A stretch of 18,059 nt of DNA from Burkholderiaceae bacterium (GTDB lineage: Bacteria > Pseudomonadota > Gammaproteobacteria > Burkholderiales > Burkholderiaceae), in the NCBI GenBank assembly GCA_025057735.1, contig JANWUU010000179.1, positions 1 through 18,059 on the forward strand. Reading direction: 5' to 3'. Position numbers and translations under genes: made by a program. Of this stretch, positions 6,403 to 15,610 are shown one piece after another. Position 1 is the first letter of the stretch; each line of letters opens with the position of its first letter. Below the pieces are notes generated by a model. It saw only the letters and a list, made by a program, of their open reading frames with translations, ran no database searches and had not been told where the DNA came from.

Positions 6403-8097
6403 ATGGAAGTCACGCGCCGCGATCTGCTGAAGTTTTTCGCCATCGCCGGCGCGTACGGGGTCGCGCGCGGCGAGGTGTGGGCCGCGCCGACCCCGCAGCA
6501 GTTGCTGCAGTTCGAGCCGCTCGGCAACGTCACGCTGCTGCACATGACCGACAGCCACGCCACGCTGCTGCCGGTGCACTACCGCGAGCCCGACACCCTG
6601 CTCGGCATCGGCGCGGAAAAGGGCAAGCCGCCGTATCTGACCGGCGCCGAGTTCCTCGCCCACTACGGGGTCAAGCGCGGCACCGCCGAGGCCTATGCGC
6701 TTGCGCACCTGGACTTCGCCAGCCTGGCGCGCCGCTACGGCCCGATGGGCGGCTACGCGCACCTGGCCACGCTGGTCAAACGCGTACGCGCCGAGCGTCC
6801 CGGCCGCACGCTGCTGCTCGATGGCGGCGACACGCTGCAAGGCTCGGCCACGTCGTTGTGGACCGAGGCCGAGGACATGGTGCAGGCGATCAACGAGCTG
6901 GGGGTGGACGTCCTGTGCCCGCACTGGGAGTTCACCTTCGGGATCGAGCGCGTCAAGCAGATCTTCGGCGACAAGGACAGGCGCGGCAGCTTTCGCGGCG
7001 AGTTCGTCGCCCACAACGTGATGGACATCTCCTGGGGCCCGCCCGGCGAGCCGGTGTTCAAGCCCTACGTGGTGCGTGAGCTGGGCGGCGCGCGGCTGGG
7101 CATCGTCGGCCAGGCGTTCCCGTACACGCCGATCTCGCACCCGCGCAAGTTCGTGCCGGATCTGAGCTTCGGCATCCGCGACGAGCAGCTGCAGCAGCAC
7201 GTCGAGGCGCTGCGCGAGCGGGAGAAGGTCGACGCCGTGGTCGTGCTGTCGCACAACGGCGTGGCGGTGGACCTGAAGATGGCCGAACGCGTGCGCGGCA
7301 TCGACGTGATCTTAGGCGGACACACGCACGACGGCCTGCCGCGCCCGATCCAGGTCGGGCAGACCCTGGTGGTGAACTCCGGCGCGCATGGCAAGTTCCT
7401 GTCGCGCCTCGATCTGGACGTGCAGGGCGGCGGCGTGCGCGCCTGGCGCTACAAGCTGATCCCGGTGCTGTCGCAGTACATCCCGGCCGATCCGGCGATG
7501 GCGGCATTGATCGCCCGCGTGCGCGCGCCGTACGAGGCGCGGCTGGCGGAAAAGCTGGCGGTGTCCGAATCGCTGCTGTACCGGCGCGGCAACTTCAACG
7601 GCACCTTCGACGAGGTGATCCTGCAGGCGCTGCTGCGCCACTACGACGCCCAGGTGGCCTTCTCGCCCGGCTTCCGCTGGGGCACGACCGTCCTGCCCGG
7701 CGAAGCGATCACGCTCGAGCAGGTGTACGCGCATACGGCGCTCACCTATCCGAACACCTGGTCGCGCGAGATGACGGGGGAGGAAATCAAGAACGTCATG
7801 GAAGACGTCGCCGACAACCTGTTCAACGCCGATCCCTACTACCGGCAGGGCGGCGACATGGTGCGCGTGGGCGGCGTCACCTACACGATCGATCCGACCG
7901 CCAAGCTGGGGTCCCGTATCTCGGACCTGCGCATCGGCGGGCAGCCGATGCAGCCGGACAAGCGCTACAAGGCGGCCGGCTGGGCCTCGATGATGGACGT
8001 CGATGGGCCGCCAGTGTTCGACGTCGTGGCCGCCCATCTGCGGCGCGAAAAGCGCATCCGCATCGACCCCCCGACACGGGTGAAGGTCAAGGCGTAA
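6403..8097 (+). CDS. soxB: thiosulfohydrolase SoxB
   Basis: SoxB is the periplasmic di-manganese enzyme that hydrolyses the terminal sulfonate of SoxY-bound thiosulfate to release sulfate. The 564-residue product has the expected size and a Tat signal (TRRDLLKFF at 4-12, cleavage near VWA-AP). Metal-site motifs of the 5'-nucleotidase-like metallophosphatase fold are complete: TDSHATLLP (Asp50, His52), DGGDTLQGS (Asp143), HWEFTFG (His174), LSHNG (His284) and GGHTHDGLP (His307, His309). The YREPDTLLG segment (60-68) is specific to SoxB rather than nucleotidases. The C-terminal half has the 5'-nucleotidase C-terminal domain. The residue before HWEFT is Pro instead of the usual Gly. It starts 19 bases after soxXA and is followed after 37 bases by the thioredoxin-like gene, so it is within one operon. 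Confidence 0.97.
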   Translation: MEVTRRDLLKFFAIAGAYGVARGEVWAAPTPQQLLQFEPLGNVTLLHMTDSHATLLPVHYREPDTLLGIGAEKGKPPYLTGAEFLAHYGVKRGTAEAYALAHLDFASLARRYGPMGGYAHLATLVKRVRAERPGRTLLLDGGDTLQGSATSLWTEAEDMVQAINELGVDVLCPHWEFTFGIERVKQIFGDKDRRGSFRGEFVAHNVMDISWGPPGEPVFKPYVVRELGGARLGIVGQAFPYTPISHPRKFVPDLSFGIRDEQLQQHVEALREREKVDAVVVLSHNGVAVDLKMAERVRGIDVILGGHTHDGLPRPIQVGQTLVVNSGAHGKFLSRLDLDVQGGGVRAWRYKLIPVLSQYIPADPAMAALIARVRAPYEARLAEKLAVSESLLYRRGNFNGTFDEVILQALLRHYDAQVAFSPGFRWGTTVLPGEAITLEQVYAHTALTYPNTWSREMTGEEIKNVMEDVADNLFNADPYYRQGGDMVRVGGVTYTIDPTAKLGSRISDLRIGGQPMQPDKRYKAAGWASMMDVDGPPVFDVVAAHLRREKRIRIDPPTRVKVKA

Positions 8098-8134
8098 GAT
8101 AACCGGCGACCCGCCCCGCTAGCTGGAGGCCGCC

Positions 8135-8674
8135 ATGCCGCGCTGGCTCCGATTCGTTTGCGCGCTCACACTCGCCGTGGCGACGGCTGCCGTGGCGCAG
8201 ACGCGCGACGCGATGACGCATTTCTTCCAGGCGAGCTTCGGCGACCTCAAAGAGGAGCTCGAACTGGCCCGCAAGGAAGGCAAGCGCGGCCTTTTCATCA
8301 TGTTCGCCGCCGAGGACTGCCCGCCCTGTATCGCGATGAAGAAAAACGTCTTCAGCCAGGTGACGGTGCAGGACTACTACCGGCGGCACTTCCGCGTGCT
8401 GCACGTGGACTTCAACGGCGACGACGAGATGACCGACTTCAACGGCCGCAGCATGCGCAGCAAGGAGTTCGCGCGCACCGTGGCCCGCGTACGCGGCACG
8501 CCCACGGTGCTGATCGTGGACACGGCGGGCAAGGAGCTGGTGCGCCATGCCGGCCTGCTGCGCGACGCGAACGAGGCATTGCACTTCGCCGACTTCGTGC
8601 TGCGCAACCATTACCAGCGCGTCGCCTTCGAGACCTACTGGCGCGAGCGCGGCGGCACGATGTCGCGCCGCTGA
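8135..8674 (+). CDS. SoxW-like periplasmic thioredoxin family protein
   Basis: A 179-residue exported thioredoxin-fold protein. The N-terminus is a Sec signal peptide (MPRWLRF plus a hydrophobic stretch, cleavage near AVAQT). The redox site is DCPPC (Cys62, Cys65) after the beta strand GLFIMFAAE, and the cis-proline loop is GTPTVLIVD (Pro123). The CPPC site and the long helix insertion DDEMTDFNGRSMRSKEF before the cis-Pro resemble SoxW and related DsbD-dependent reductants rather than ordinary thioredoxin (CGPC). The likely role is to keep SoxYZ or other Sox thiols reduced or to remove blocking sulfur adducts; this is inferred from position, 37 bases after soxB with a good GGAGG site. It could also serve cytochrome c maturation. 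It ends tail to tail with the ABC permease, 9 bases apart. Confidence 0.85.
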   Translation: MPRWLRFVCALTLAVATAAVAQTRDAMTHFFQASFGDLKEELELARKEGKRGLFIMFAAEDCPPCIAMKKNVFSQVTVQDYYRRHFRVLHVDFNGDDEMTDFNGRSMRSKEFARTVARVRGTPTVLIVDTAGKELVRHAGLLRDANEALHFADFVLRNHYQRVAFETYWRERGGTMSRR

Positions 8675-8683
8675 GCGGCGAAG

Positions 8684-9883
8684 TCATTCGGCGCGCAGCG
8701 CCTGCGCTGGATCGAGGCGCGCCGCGCGCCGCGCCGGCAGCACCCCGGCGGCCAGGCCGATCAACATAGCGGTCAGCTCCGCCAGCAGCGCAAAATAAAG
8801 GGGCGTGCGCACCGGCAGCGCCGGCAACGCAAGCGCCAGAACCTGCGCGATGCCGATGCCGACCGCCAGCCCGAGCGCCCCGCCGAGCGCCGCCAGCACC
8901 ACCGCCTCGCCGAGGAACAACCCGAGGATCGTGCGCCGGCGCGCCCCGAGCGCCGCCAGCAGCCCGATTTCACTGGTGCGCTCGGCCACCGCGATCGTCA
9001 TGATCGTGGCGATGCCGACCGCACCGACCAGCAGGGAGATGCTGCCGAGCGCCCCGACCGCCAGCGTCAGCACGTCCAGGATGTTGGACAGCGTGCGCAG
9101 CATGTCCTCCTGCGTGACGATCGTGAAGTCCTCCCGCCCATGACGCGCGCGCAGCAGCGTGCGCGCCGCCTCCACCACCTGCGCGGCCGGCACGGCCGCG
9201 CGGTACGTTAAATGGATCTCCATCAGCGAGTCGCGGTTGAACAGCTCCAGCGCGCGCGCCGCCGGCACGTAGATCACGTCGTCCAGGTCGATGCCGAGAA
9301 ACTGGCCACGCGCCTCCAGCACGCCGATGACGCGAAACGGCTGCCCGCCGATGCGCACACGCGCGCCGAGCGGATTGGCGCTGCCGAACAGCTCGTCGCG
9401 CAGCTTCGCCCCCAGCACCGCGAAGGCGCGCGCATGTTGGGCGTCCTCCTCGGGCAGGAACTGCCCGCTGCGCACCTGCAGGCCGAAGGCGCGCGTCAGG
9501 GTGGCCGTCGTGCCGTACACGATCGTGCGGCGCAGCCGACCGTTGCCCTCGACCTCGGCATTGCCGGTCACGCCGGGCGTGACGCCAACCAGGTTCGGCA
9601 GCCGGGCCAAGGCGGCCGCATCGTCCAGCGTCAGCGGACGCACCGAGGACGGGAAACCAGGGTTGGCCCCGCCGGTGACCGCCTTGCCCGGCGTGATCGA
9701 CACCACGTGGGTGCCGAACTGCGAGAACTCGCTGAGCACGAAGCGGTGCAATCCCTCGCCGATCGAGGTCAGCAGGATCACCGCCGCGATCCCGACGGCG
9801 ATGCCGGCCAGCGTCAGCGCGCTGCGCATGCGCTGCGCGGCGAGCGCACGCAGGCTGATCGCAAGCGAATCGCGCAGGCGCAT
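8684..9883 (-). CDS. MacB/FtsX-type ABC transporter permease
   Basis: A 399-residue inner-membrane permease of the MacB family without a fused ATPase. One N-terminal membrane helix (about 22-42, RSALTLAGIAVGIAAVILLTS) is followed by a large periplasmic MacB-PCD domain (about 45-265, with SITPGK, FGSANPLGARVRIGG and FRVIGVLE). Three C-terminal helices then form the FtsX domain (about 271-385). The coupling-helix signature ERTSEIGLLAALGARR is at 301-316, and the family ending is LPARRAARLDPAQALR. Such permeases work with a LolD-like ATPase and often a MacA adaptor in mechanotransmission or efflux. Neither partner is adjacent; both flanking genes run on the opposite strand. The substrate is unknown. 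Confidence 0.9.
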   Translation of the reverse strand: MRLRDSLAISLRALAAQRMRSALTLAGIAVGIAAVILLTSIGEGLHRFVLSEFSQFGTHVVSITPGKAVTGGANPGFPSSVRPLTLDDAAALARLPNLVGVTPGVTGNAEVEGNGRLRRTIVYGTTATLTRAFGLQVRSGQFLPEEDAQHARAFAVLGAKLRDELFGSANPLGARVRIGGQPFRVIGVLEARGQFLGIDLDDVIYVPAARALELFNRDSLMEIHLTYRAAVPAAQVVEAARTLLRARHGREDFTIVTQEDMLRTLSNILDVLTLAVGALGSISLLVGAVGIATIMTIAVAERTSEIGLLAALGARRRTILGLFLGEAVVLAALGGALGLAVGIGIAQVLALALPALPVRTPLYFALLAELTAMLIGLAAGVLPARRAARLDPAQALRAE

Positions 9884-9973
9884 GACGAGGACGAGTGCTT
9901 GGCCGGGCGCCGGGTCGACGTCTCCGGCTCCTGCATCTTACGGGGCGCGGCGCGCGGCGATTGCCATTACGCT

Positions 9974-9990
9974 GGCGGCGTCACGCCGCC
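9974..9990. repeat. perfect inverted repeat in the permease/phosphodiesterase divergent gap
   Basis: GGCGGCGT-C-ACGCCGCC is an 8-1-8 perfect inverted repeat 33 bases before the phosphodiesterase ATG. There is no T run. It could be an operator or a leader hairpin for the plus-strand gene. On the minus strand a TAAGAT -10-like hexamer (9935-9940) precedes the permease, but no credible -35 is visible. Confidence 0.35.
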
Positions 9991-10022
9991 GTACGCGGCG
10001 TCCCCCGCGGGAGCGACCGACG

Positions 10023-10829
10023 ATGCTGCTTGCCCAGATCTCCGACCTGCACATCAAGGCGGGCCGCGCGCTCGCCTACGGGGTGGTCGACACCGCGACG
10101 ATGCTGGAGCGCTGCGTGCAGACGCTGCTTGCGCTGCCGCAGCGGCCCGATGCCGTGGTGGTCACCGGCGACCTGGTCGACGCCGGCCGGCCCGACGAAT
10201 ACGGCCTGCTGCGCGAGCTGCTCGCGCCGTTGACGCGCTGCCTGCCGGTTTACTTGCTGCCGGGCAACCATGACGACCGCGCCGCCCTGCGCGCCGCCTT
10301 CCCGGACCACGACTACCTGCGCCAGTGGGAGCCGTTCGTGCAGTACGCCATCGAAGAGCACCCGCTGCGGCTGCTGGCCCTGGACACCGTAGTGCCGGGC
10401 GAGGCCGGCGGCGCGCTGTGCGGTCAGCGGCTGGCGTGGCTGGAGCGCGCGCTCGCGGTCAGCGACCGCCCCACCGTGGTCGCGCTGCATCACCCGCCAT
10501 TTGCGACCGGCATCGGCCACATGGACCGCCTCGCGCTTGCGGATGCCCCGCGGCTGGCCGCCATTTTGCGGCGCCACCCGCACGTGGTGCGCGTGATCGC
10601 CGGCCACCTGCACCGGCCCATCATGTGCGCCTTCGGCGGCACGGTGGCGAGCGTCTGCCCCAGCCCCGCCCACCAGGTCGCGCTGGATCTGTCCACCGAG
10701 GCCCCAGCGTATTTCGTGCTGGAGCCGCCCGCGTTCCACCTGCACGTGCAGACCGACAGCGGACTGGTCACGCACACCGGCTACGTCGGGCGGTTCGACG
10801 GCCCGTACCCGTTCCGCGAGCCGGCCTAG
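10023..10829 (+). CDS. GpdQ-like metallophosphodiesterase (class III cyclic nucleotide phosphodiesterase family)
   Basis: A soluble 268-residue binuclear metallophosphoesterase. All metal ligands of the fold are seen: SDLH (Asp8, His10), TGDLVD (Asp50), PGNHDD (Asn82), ALHHPP (His156/157) and AGHLHR (His195, His197). Positions and flanking residues match GpdQ-type glycerophosphodiesterases closely (RPDAVVVTGDLVDAGRPDEYGLLR and LLPGNHDD), and the family also includes CpdA-like cAMP phosphodiesterases. The substrate could be glycerophosphodiesters, cyclic nucleotides or other phosphodiesters. The start is the ATG with CGGGAG 9 bases upstream; longer in-frame extensions overlap the non-coding gap and lack support. 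It stands alone between a divergent permease and the fmdB promoter. Confidence 0.88.
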   Translation: MLLAQISDLHIKAGRALAYGVVDTATMLERCVQTLLALPQRPDAVVVTGDLVDAGRPDEYGLLRELLAPLTRCLPVYLLPGNHDDRAALRAAFPDHDYLRQWEPFVQYAIEEHPLRLLALDTVVPGEAGGALCGQRLAWLERALAVSDRPTVVALHHPPFATGIGHMDRLALADAPRLAAILRRHPHVVRVIAGHLHRPIMCAFGGTVASVCPSPAHQVALDLSTEAPAYFVLEPPAFHLHVQTDSGLVTHTGYVGRFDGPYPFREPA

Positions 10830-10906
10830 CCAAACGGGCCACCGGCCGATGGCTTGAAGCGGCGGCGTCCGCCCGTATTTTCCCGGCTAGCGGATGCCCC
10901 GCCCCC

Positions 10907-10912
10907 TATAAT
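10907..10912 (+). promoter_or_regulatory. putative sigma-70 -10 element ahead of the fmdB-type gene
   Basis: A perfect TATAAT in an otherwise GC-rich gap lies 31 bases before the fmdB-type ATG, which would place transcription start near 10919 and leave a short leader holding the GGAGG site at 10933-10937. No consensus -35 is seen at 16-18 bases upstream. Confidence 0.55.
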
Positions 10913-10942
10913 TTGCCCCGTACGATCCAAGCGGAGGCCACG

Positions 10943-11233
10943 ATGCCCATCTACGCCTACAAGTGTTCGTCCTGCGGGCACAGCGAGGACGTGATGCAGA
11001 AGTTCTCCGATGCGCCGCTGACCGTCTGCACCGCCTGCGGGCAGGAAAGCTTCTCCAAACAGCTGACCGCCGCCGGCTTCCAGCTCAAGGGCAGCGGCTG
11101 GTACGTGACCGATTTCAAGAACAGCAATGGCAGCGGCGGCAAGAAAGAGCAGAAAAAAGACGGCGAGACGTCCACCGCCAGCGACAGCGCGCCCGCGACC
11201 TGCGGCGCCGGCGCCTGCCCCGCGTGCACGTGA
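10943..11233 (+). CDS. FmdB family zinc ribbon protein
   Basis: A 96-residue cytoplasmic protein with the FmdB/CxxC_CxxC_SSSS zinc ribbon: MPIYAYKCSSCGHSED supplies Cys8 and Cys11, and TVCTACG supplies Cys29 and Cys32. A low-complexity basic and Ser/Thr-rich stretch follows (KNSNGSGGKKEQKK), then a cysteine-rich tail CGAGACPAC. The family is annotated as putative regulators but the molecular role is not established. The ATG has GGAGG 5 bases upstream. Its place directly before DUF502 and aspS is the conserved betaproteobacterial order. A strong intrinsic terminator follows 20 bases after the stop. Confidence 0.9.
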   Translation: MPIYAYKCSSCGHSEDVMQKFSDAPLTVCTACGQESFSKQLTAAGFQLKGSGWYVTDFKNSNGSGGKKEQKKDGETSTASDSAPATCGAGACPACT

Positions 11234-11253
11234 GGGCGCAGCCCCGCCGAAGC

Positions 11254-11279
11254 GGCCGCGGCCCCGCCGCGGCCTTTTT
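11254..11279 (+). terminator. intrinsic terminator between the fmdB-type gene and DUF502 gene
   Basis: A perfect 9-base-pair GC-only stem (GGCCGCGGC / GCCGCGGCC, 11254-11262 with 11266-11274) with a 3-base loop is followed directly by TTTTT. This is a textbook Rho-independent terminator for the fmdB transcript. It lies only 18 bases before the DUF502 ATG, so downstream genes need read-through or a promoter inside this short stretch. Confidence 0.85.
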
Positions 11280-11297
11280 GTTTGACCGCCTGCACCG

Positions 11298-11969
11298 ATG
11301 TTCAAAAAGTATCTGATCACGGGGCTGCTGATCTGGGTGCCGCTGGCGGTCACGCTGTGGGTGCTGGACGCGATCGTCTCCACCATGGACCGCACCCTGC
11401 TGCTGCTGCCGACGCACTGGCAGCCGCGCCAGGCGATCGGTTTCGACGTGCCCGGCCTGGGCGTGGTCCTCACCTTGCTGGTCGTGTTCGCCACCGGGCT
11501 GCTTGCGCACAACTTCATCGGCCGGCGTCTCGTGCATTGGTGGGAGCAACTGCTGGCGCGGATCCCGATCGTTCGTTCCATTTACTCCAGCGTCAAGCAG
11601 GTGTCCGACACCATGCTCTCGCCGAAGGGCAACGCGTTCCGGCAGGCGGTGCTGGTGGAGTTTCCCCAGCGCGGCCACTGGGCGGTCGGGTTCCTGATCG
11701 GCTCGCCGGGCGCGAGCGTGGCGCGCGCGCTGCACGAGGATGTGGTGACGGTGTTCGTGCCGACGGCGCCCAACCCGACCTCAGGCTACACGATCCTGGT
11801 GCGTCCGGCCGAGGTGAAAGCGCTCGACATCACGGTGGACGAGGCGCTGAAGTTCATTATCTCGCTGGGTGTCGTCGCGCCGGTCGAGGCACGCGCCCGA
11901 GGGCCGCGGCCGGCCGCGCTCACCAGCGACCCGGCGCGCGAGCCGCGCCGCGCGGCGGATGCCGGGTAA
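11298..11969 (+). CDS. DUF502 family membrane protein
   Basis: A complete 223-residue DUF502 protein. Helix 1 is [19 protein letters not shown] (about 3-21) and helix 2 is about 50-72 ([21 protein letters not shown]). A soluble part then carries [28 protein letters not shown] and the family hallmark [14 protein letters not shown]. The C-terminus ends in a low-complexity Arg/Ala/Pro tail of about 30 residues that is probably disordered. The start is typical of the family, but no Shine-Dalgarno is visible in the 18 bases between the terminator T run and the ATG. It precedes aspS by 31 bases, as in many betaproteobacteria. The role is unknown; it is a paralogue of the protein at the left window edge. 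Confidence 0.9.
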   Translation: MFKKYLITGLLIWVPLAVTLWVLDAIVSTMDRTLLLLPTHWQPRQAIGFDVPGLGVVLTLLVVFATGLLAHNFIGRRLVHWWEQLLARIPIVRSIYSSVKQVSDTMLSPKGNAFRQAVLVEFPQRGHWAVGFLIGSPGASVARALHEDVVTVFVPTAPNPTSGYTILVRPAEVKALDITVDEALKFIISLGVVAPVEARARGPRPAALTSDPAREPRRAADAG

Positions 11970-12000
11970 CACCCGCGGCCGCCCTTTTCACGGAGCGAAC

Positions 12001-13812
<1,812 letters not shown>

Positions 13813-13972
13813 GCGGACGCCCTGCCGCGCCGACGGGCCCGCCCGCTTGACGGGCCGGCCGGGCCCGAGTTGACCACGATCGTCGCTGCCTGCGGGTCGG
13901 CCGCCGCCTGATTGCGTGACGGCCGCGGCGACGGCAAAGCGGCGCGCGCTCCGTATCATGCGCCGCCATCGC

Positions 13973-14605
13973 ATGGTTTCGATGGCGGCTTGTACACCCC
14001 GCATCGGGCGGGGCCGACGAACGCGGGCGCGCCTGCTCGCCGCGCTGCTTTCGCTATGGCTTCCAGCCGTCCTCGCCCATCCGCACGTGATCTTCGATTA
14101 CGCCCTGCAGCCGGTGCTGCGCGACGGCACGCTGGCGGGGCTGCACATCGAGTGGACGATGGACGAGGCCGCGAGCGCCCTCGCGCTGCGGTCGCTGGCG
14201 GCCGAGGGCGGCGCGCTCGATGCCGAACGGGCCGCGCGGTTTGCCGCCGGCAACGCCGCGCTGCTCGCCCGCCGCAACTACCTGCTCACGCTCGTGCACG
14301 CCGGCCGCGCCCTGCCATTCGACATCGCGCGGCCGCTCGCGGTCGCCCGGCGCGAGGCGCGGCTGGTGCTGACCTTCGAGATCGCCTTTGCGCCGCTGCC
14401 GCGCGGGGAACCGCTGCGCGTGCGCCTGTTCGACGAGACCTGGTACGTGGCGTTCGCCGCCGCGCCGCCGCCGGCGGCGTCCTGCGCGCAGCGCCCGGTG
14501 GAGGAACGCCTGCCGACGCAGGGCTGGGGAGAGCAGACGGTCGCGGCAGTGGAGATCGATTGTTCCGGGGGTGGGGCGGTCGCGCAGACGGCCGCCGCAG
14601 GGTGA
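13973..14605 (+). CDS. DUF1007 family periplasmic protein
   Basis: An exported protein of about 210 residues. After a basic N-terminus (RGRRTRAR) and hydrophobic stretch (LLAALLSLWLP) it is predicted to be cut before HPHVIFDYAL, so the mature protein would start with the His-Pro-His of the DUF1007 family. Other family marks are LHIEWTMDEAAS and the C-terminal FDETWYVAF. DUF1007 proteins are often found with nickel/cobalt (NicO/RcnA-type) transporters and may bind metal with the N-terminal histidines, but no such transporter is present here. Start is uncertain: ATGs at 13958, 13973 and 13982 and a GTG at 13916 are all in frame and none has a clear ribosome binding site. It lies between aspS and the cyclase-family gene. 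Confidence 0.75.
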   Translation: MVSMAACTPRIGRGRRTRARLLAALLSLWLPAVLAHPHVIFDYALQPVLRDGTLAGLHIEWTMDEAASALALRSLAAEGGALDAERAARFAAGNAALLARRNYLLTLVHAGRALPFDIARPLAVARREARLVLTFEIAFAPLPRGEPLRVRLFDETWYVAFAAAPPPAASCAQRPVEERLPTQGWGEQTVAAVEIDCSGGGAVAQTAAAG

Positions 14606-14656
14606 CGACGGACCGGCGCCGCCCCGCCGGTCCGCGCAGACAAGGAGGCAAGAACG

Positions 14657-15598
14657 ATGAAGAAGATCGCAGTCGCCGTCGGACTGGCGGCAGTCGCCGG
14701 CGTGGCCGCCGCCCAGCCGCTGGAGACCTGTTACCGCTCCAAATGGGGGCCGAACGACCAGATCGGGGCGCTCAACCACATCACGCGCGAGAACGTGCTC
14801 GCGGCCGCCAAGCTGGTCAAGCGCGGCAAGGCGATCCGCATGGGAATCGAGACCAACAGCAGGACGCCGGCGTTTCCGCCGCGCACTTTCTCGCTGACGG
14901 TGCTCACGCCAGGGCAGGAGGACGGCCGCTCGATCGGCGAGACCAAGACCAATTACAACGACGACATCATCATGGGCTGGGTGGGCATCGGCTCGCAGTT
15001 GGATGGTCTCGGCCATGTCGGCATCGACAACGTCTACTACAACTGCACGCGCGCGCGCGATTTCGTGCAGCCCGGCGGGTTGACCAAGTTCGGCATCGAA
15101 ACCGTGCCCGCCATCGCCACCCGCGCGGTGATCCTGGACATGGTCGGCCTGTTCGGCAAGGACCCGGTGCCGGAGGGCACGGCGTTTAACCGCAAGGAGA
15201 TCGACGCGGCGCTCAAGCGGCAGGGCAACATGAAGATCAACAAGGGCGACGTGGTGATCTTTTACACCGGCTGGACCAAGCTGATCGGCAAGGACGACAA
15301 GCGCTACGGCTCGGTCGAACCCGGGCTGGGCGTCGACGGGGCGCGCTATCTGGCCGAGCTCGGCGTGGCGATGGTGGGCGCCGACACCTGGGGGCTGGAG
15401 GTGCTGCCGTTCGAAGACCCCAAGAAGATTTTCCACGTGCACCAGATTTTGCTCGCCCAGCACGGGATCATGATCCTGGAGAACGTGGTCGCCGAGGAGG
15501 CGGTCAAGGACGGCGTCTACGAGGGCCTGTTCACGCTCGGCCCGCCGCGCATTACCGGCGCCGTGCAGGCGATCATCAATCCGATCCTCGTCTATTGA
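14657..15598 (+). CDS. exported cyclase (kynurenine formamidase-like) family protein
   Basis: A 313-residue protein of the cyclase/kynurenine formamidase superfamily with a clear Sec signal peptide (MKKIAVAVGLAAVAGVAAAQP). The family's core region is recognised by WGPNDQIGALNHIT, the metal-motif region GSQLDGLGH (112-120), the strand KGDVVIFYTGW and GADTWGLEVLP. In characterised enzymes the metal motif reads HxGTHxDxPxH; here the first two histidines are replaced by Gly and Gln while Asp116 and His120 remain, as in a large uncharacterised subgroup. The reaction is therefore unknown. AAGGAGG at 14642-14648, 8 bases before the ATG, is the strongest ribosome binding site in this block. It follows the DUF1007 gene by 51 bases and precedes nudB by 12. 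Confidence 0.85.
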   Translation: MKKIAVAVGLAAVAGVAAAQPLETCYRSKWGPNDQIGALNHITRENVLAAAKLVKRGKAIRMGIETNSRTPAFPPRTFSLTVLTPGQEDGRSIGETKTNYNDDIIMGWVGIGSQLDGLGHVGIDNVYYNCTRARDFVQPGGLTKFGIETVPAIATRAVILDMVGLFGKDPVPEGTAFNRKEIDAALKRQGNMKINKGDVVIFYTGWTKLIGKDDKRYGSVEPGLGVDGARYLAELGVAMVGADTWGLEVLPFEDPKKIFHVHQILLAQHGIMILENVVAEEAVKDGVYEGLFTLGPPRITGAVQAIINPILVY

Positions 15599-15610
15599 TC
15601 GGAGCGCGCG

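Noticed and set aside
4953..6563. A 536-codon open frame on the minus strand
   Set aside because: It is antisense to soxXA and the start of soxB, which carry intact haem and Tat motifs. The shadow has no family features.
13836..13856. Possible terminator hairpin after aspS (GGCCCG / CGGGCC)
   Set aside because: A 6-pair stem with a 9-base loop and no T run in very GC-rich DNA is expected by chance.
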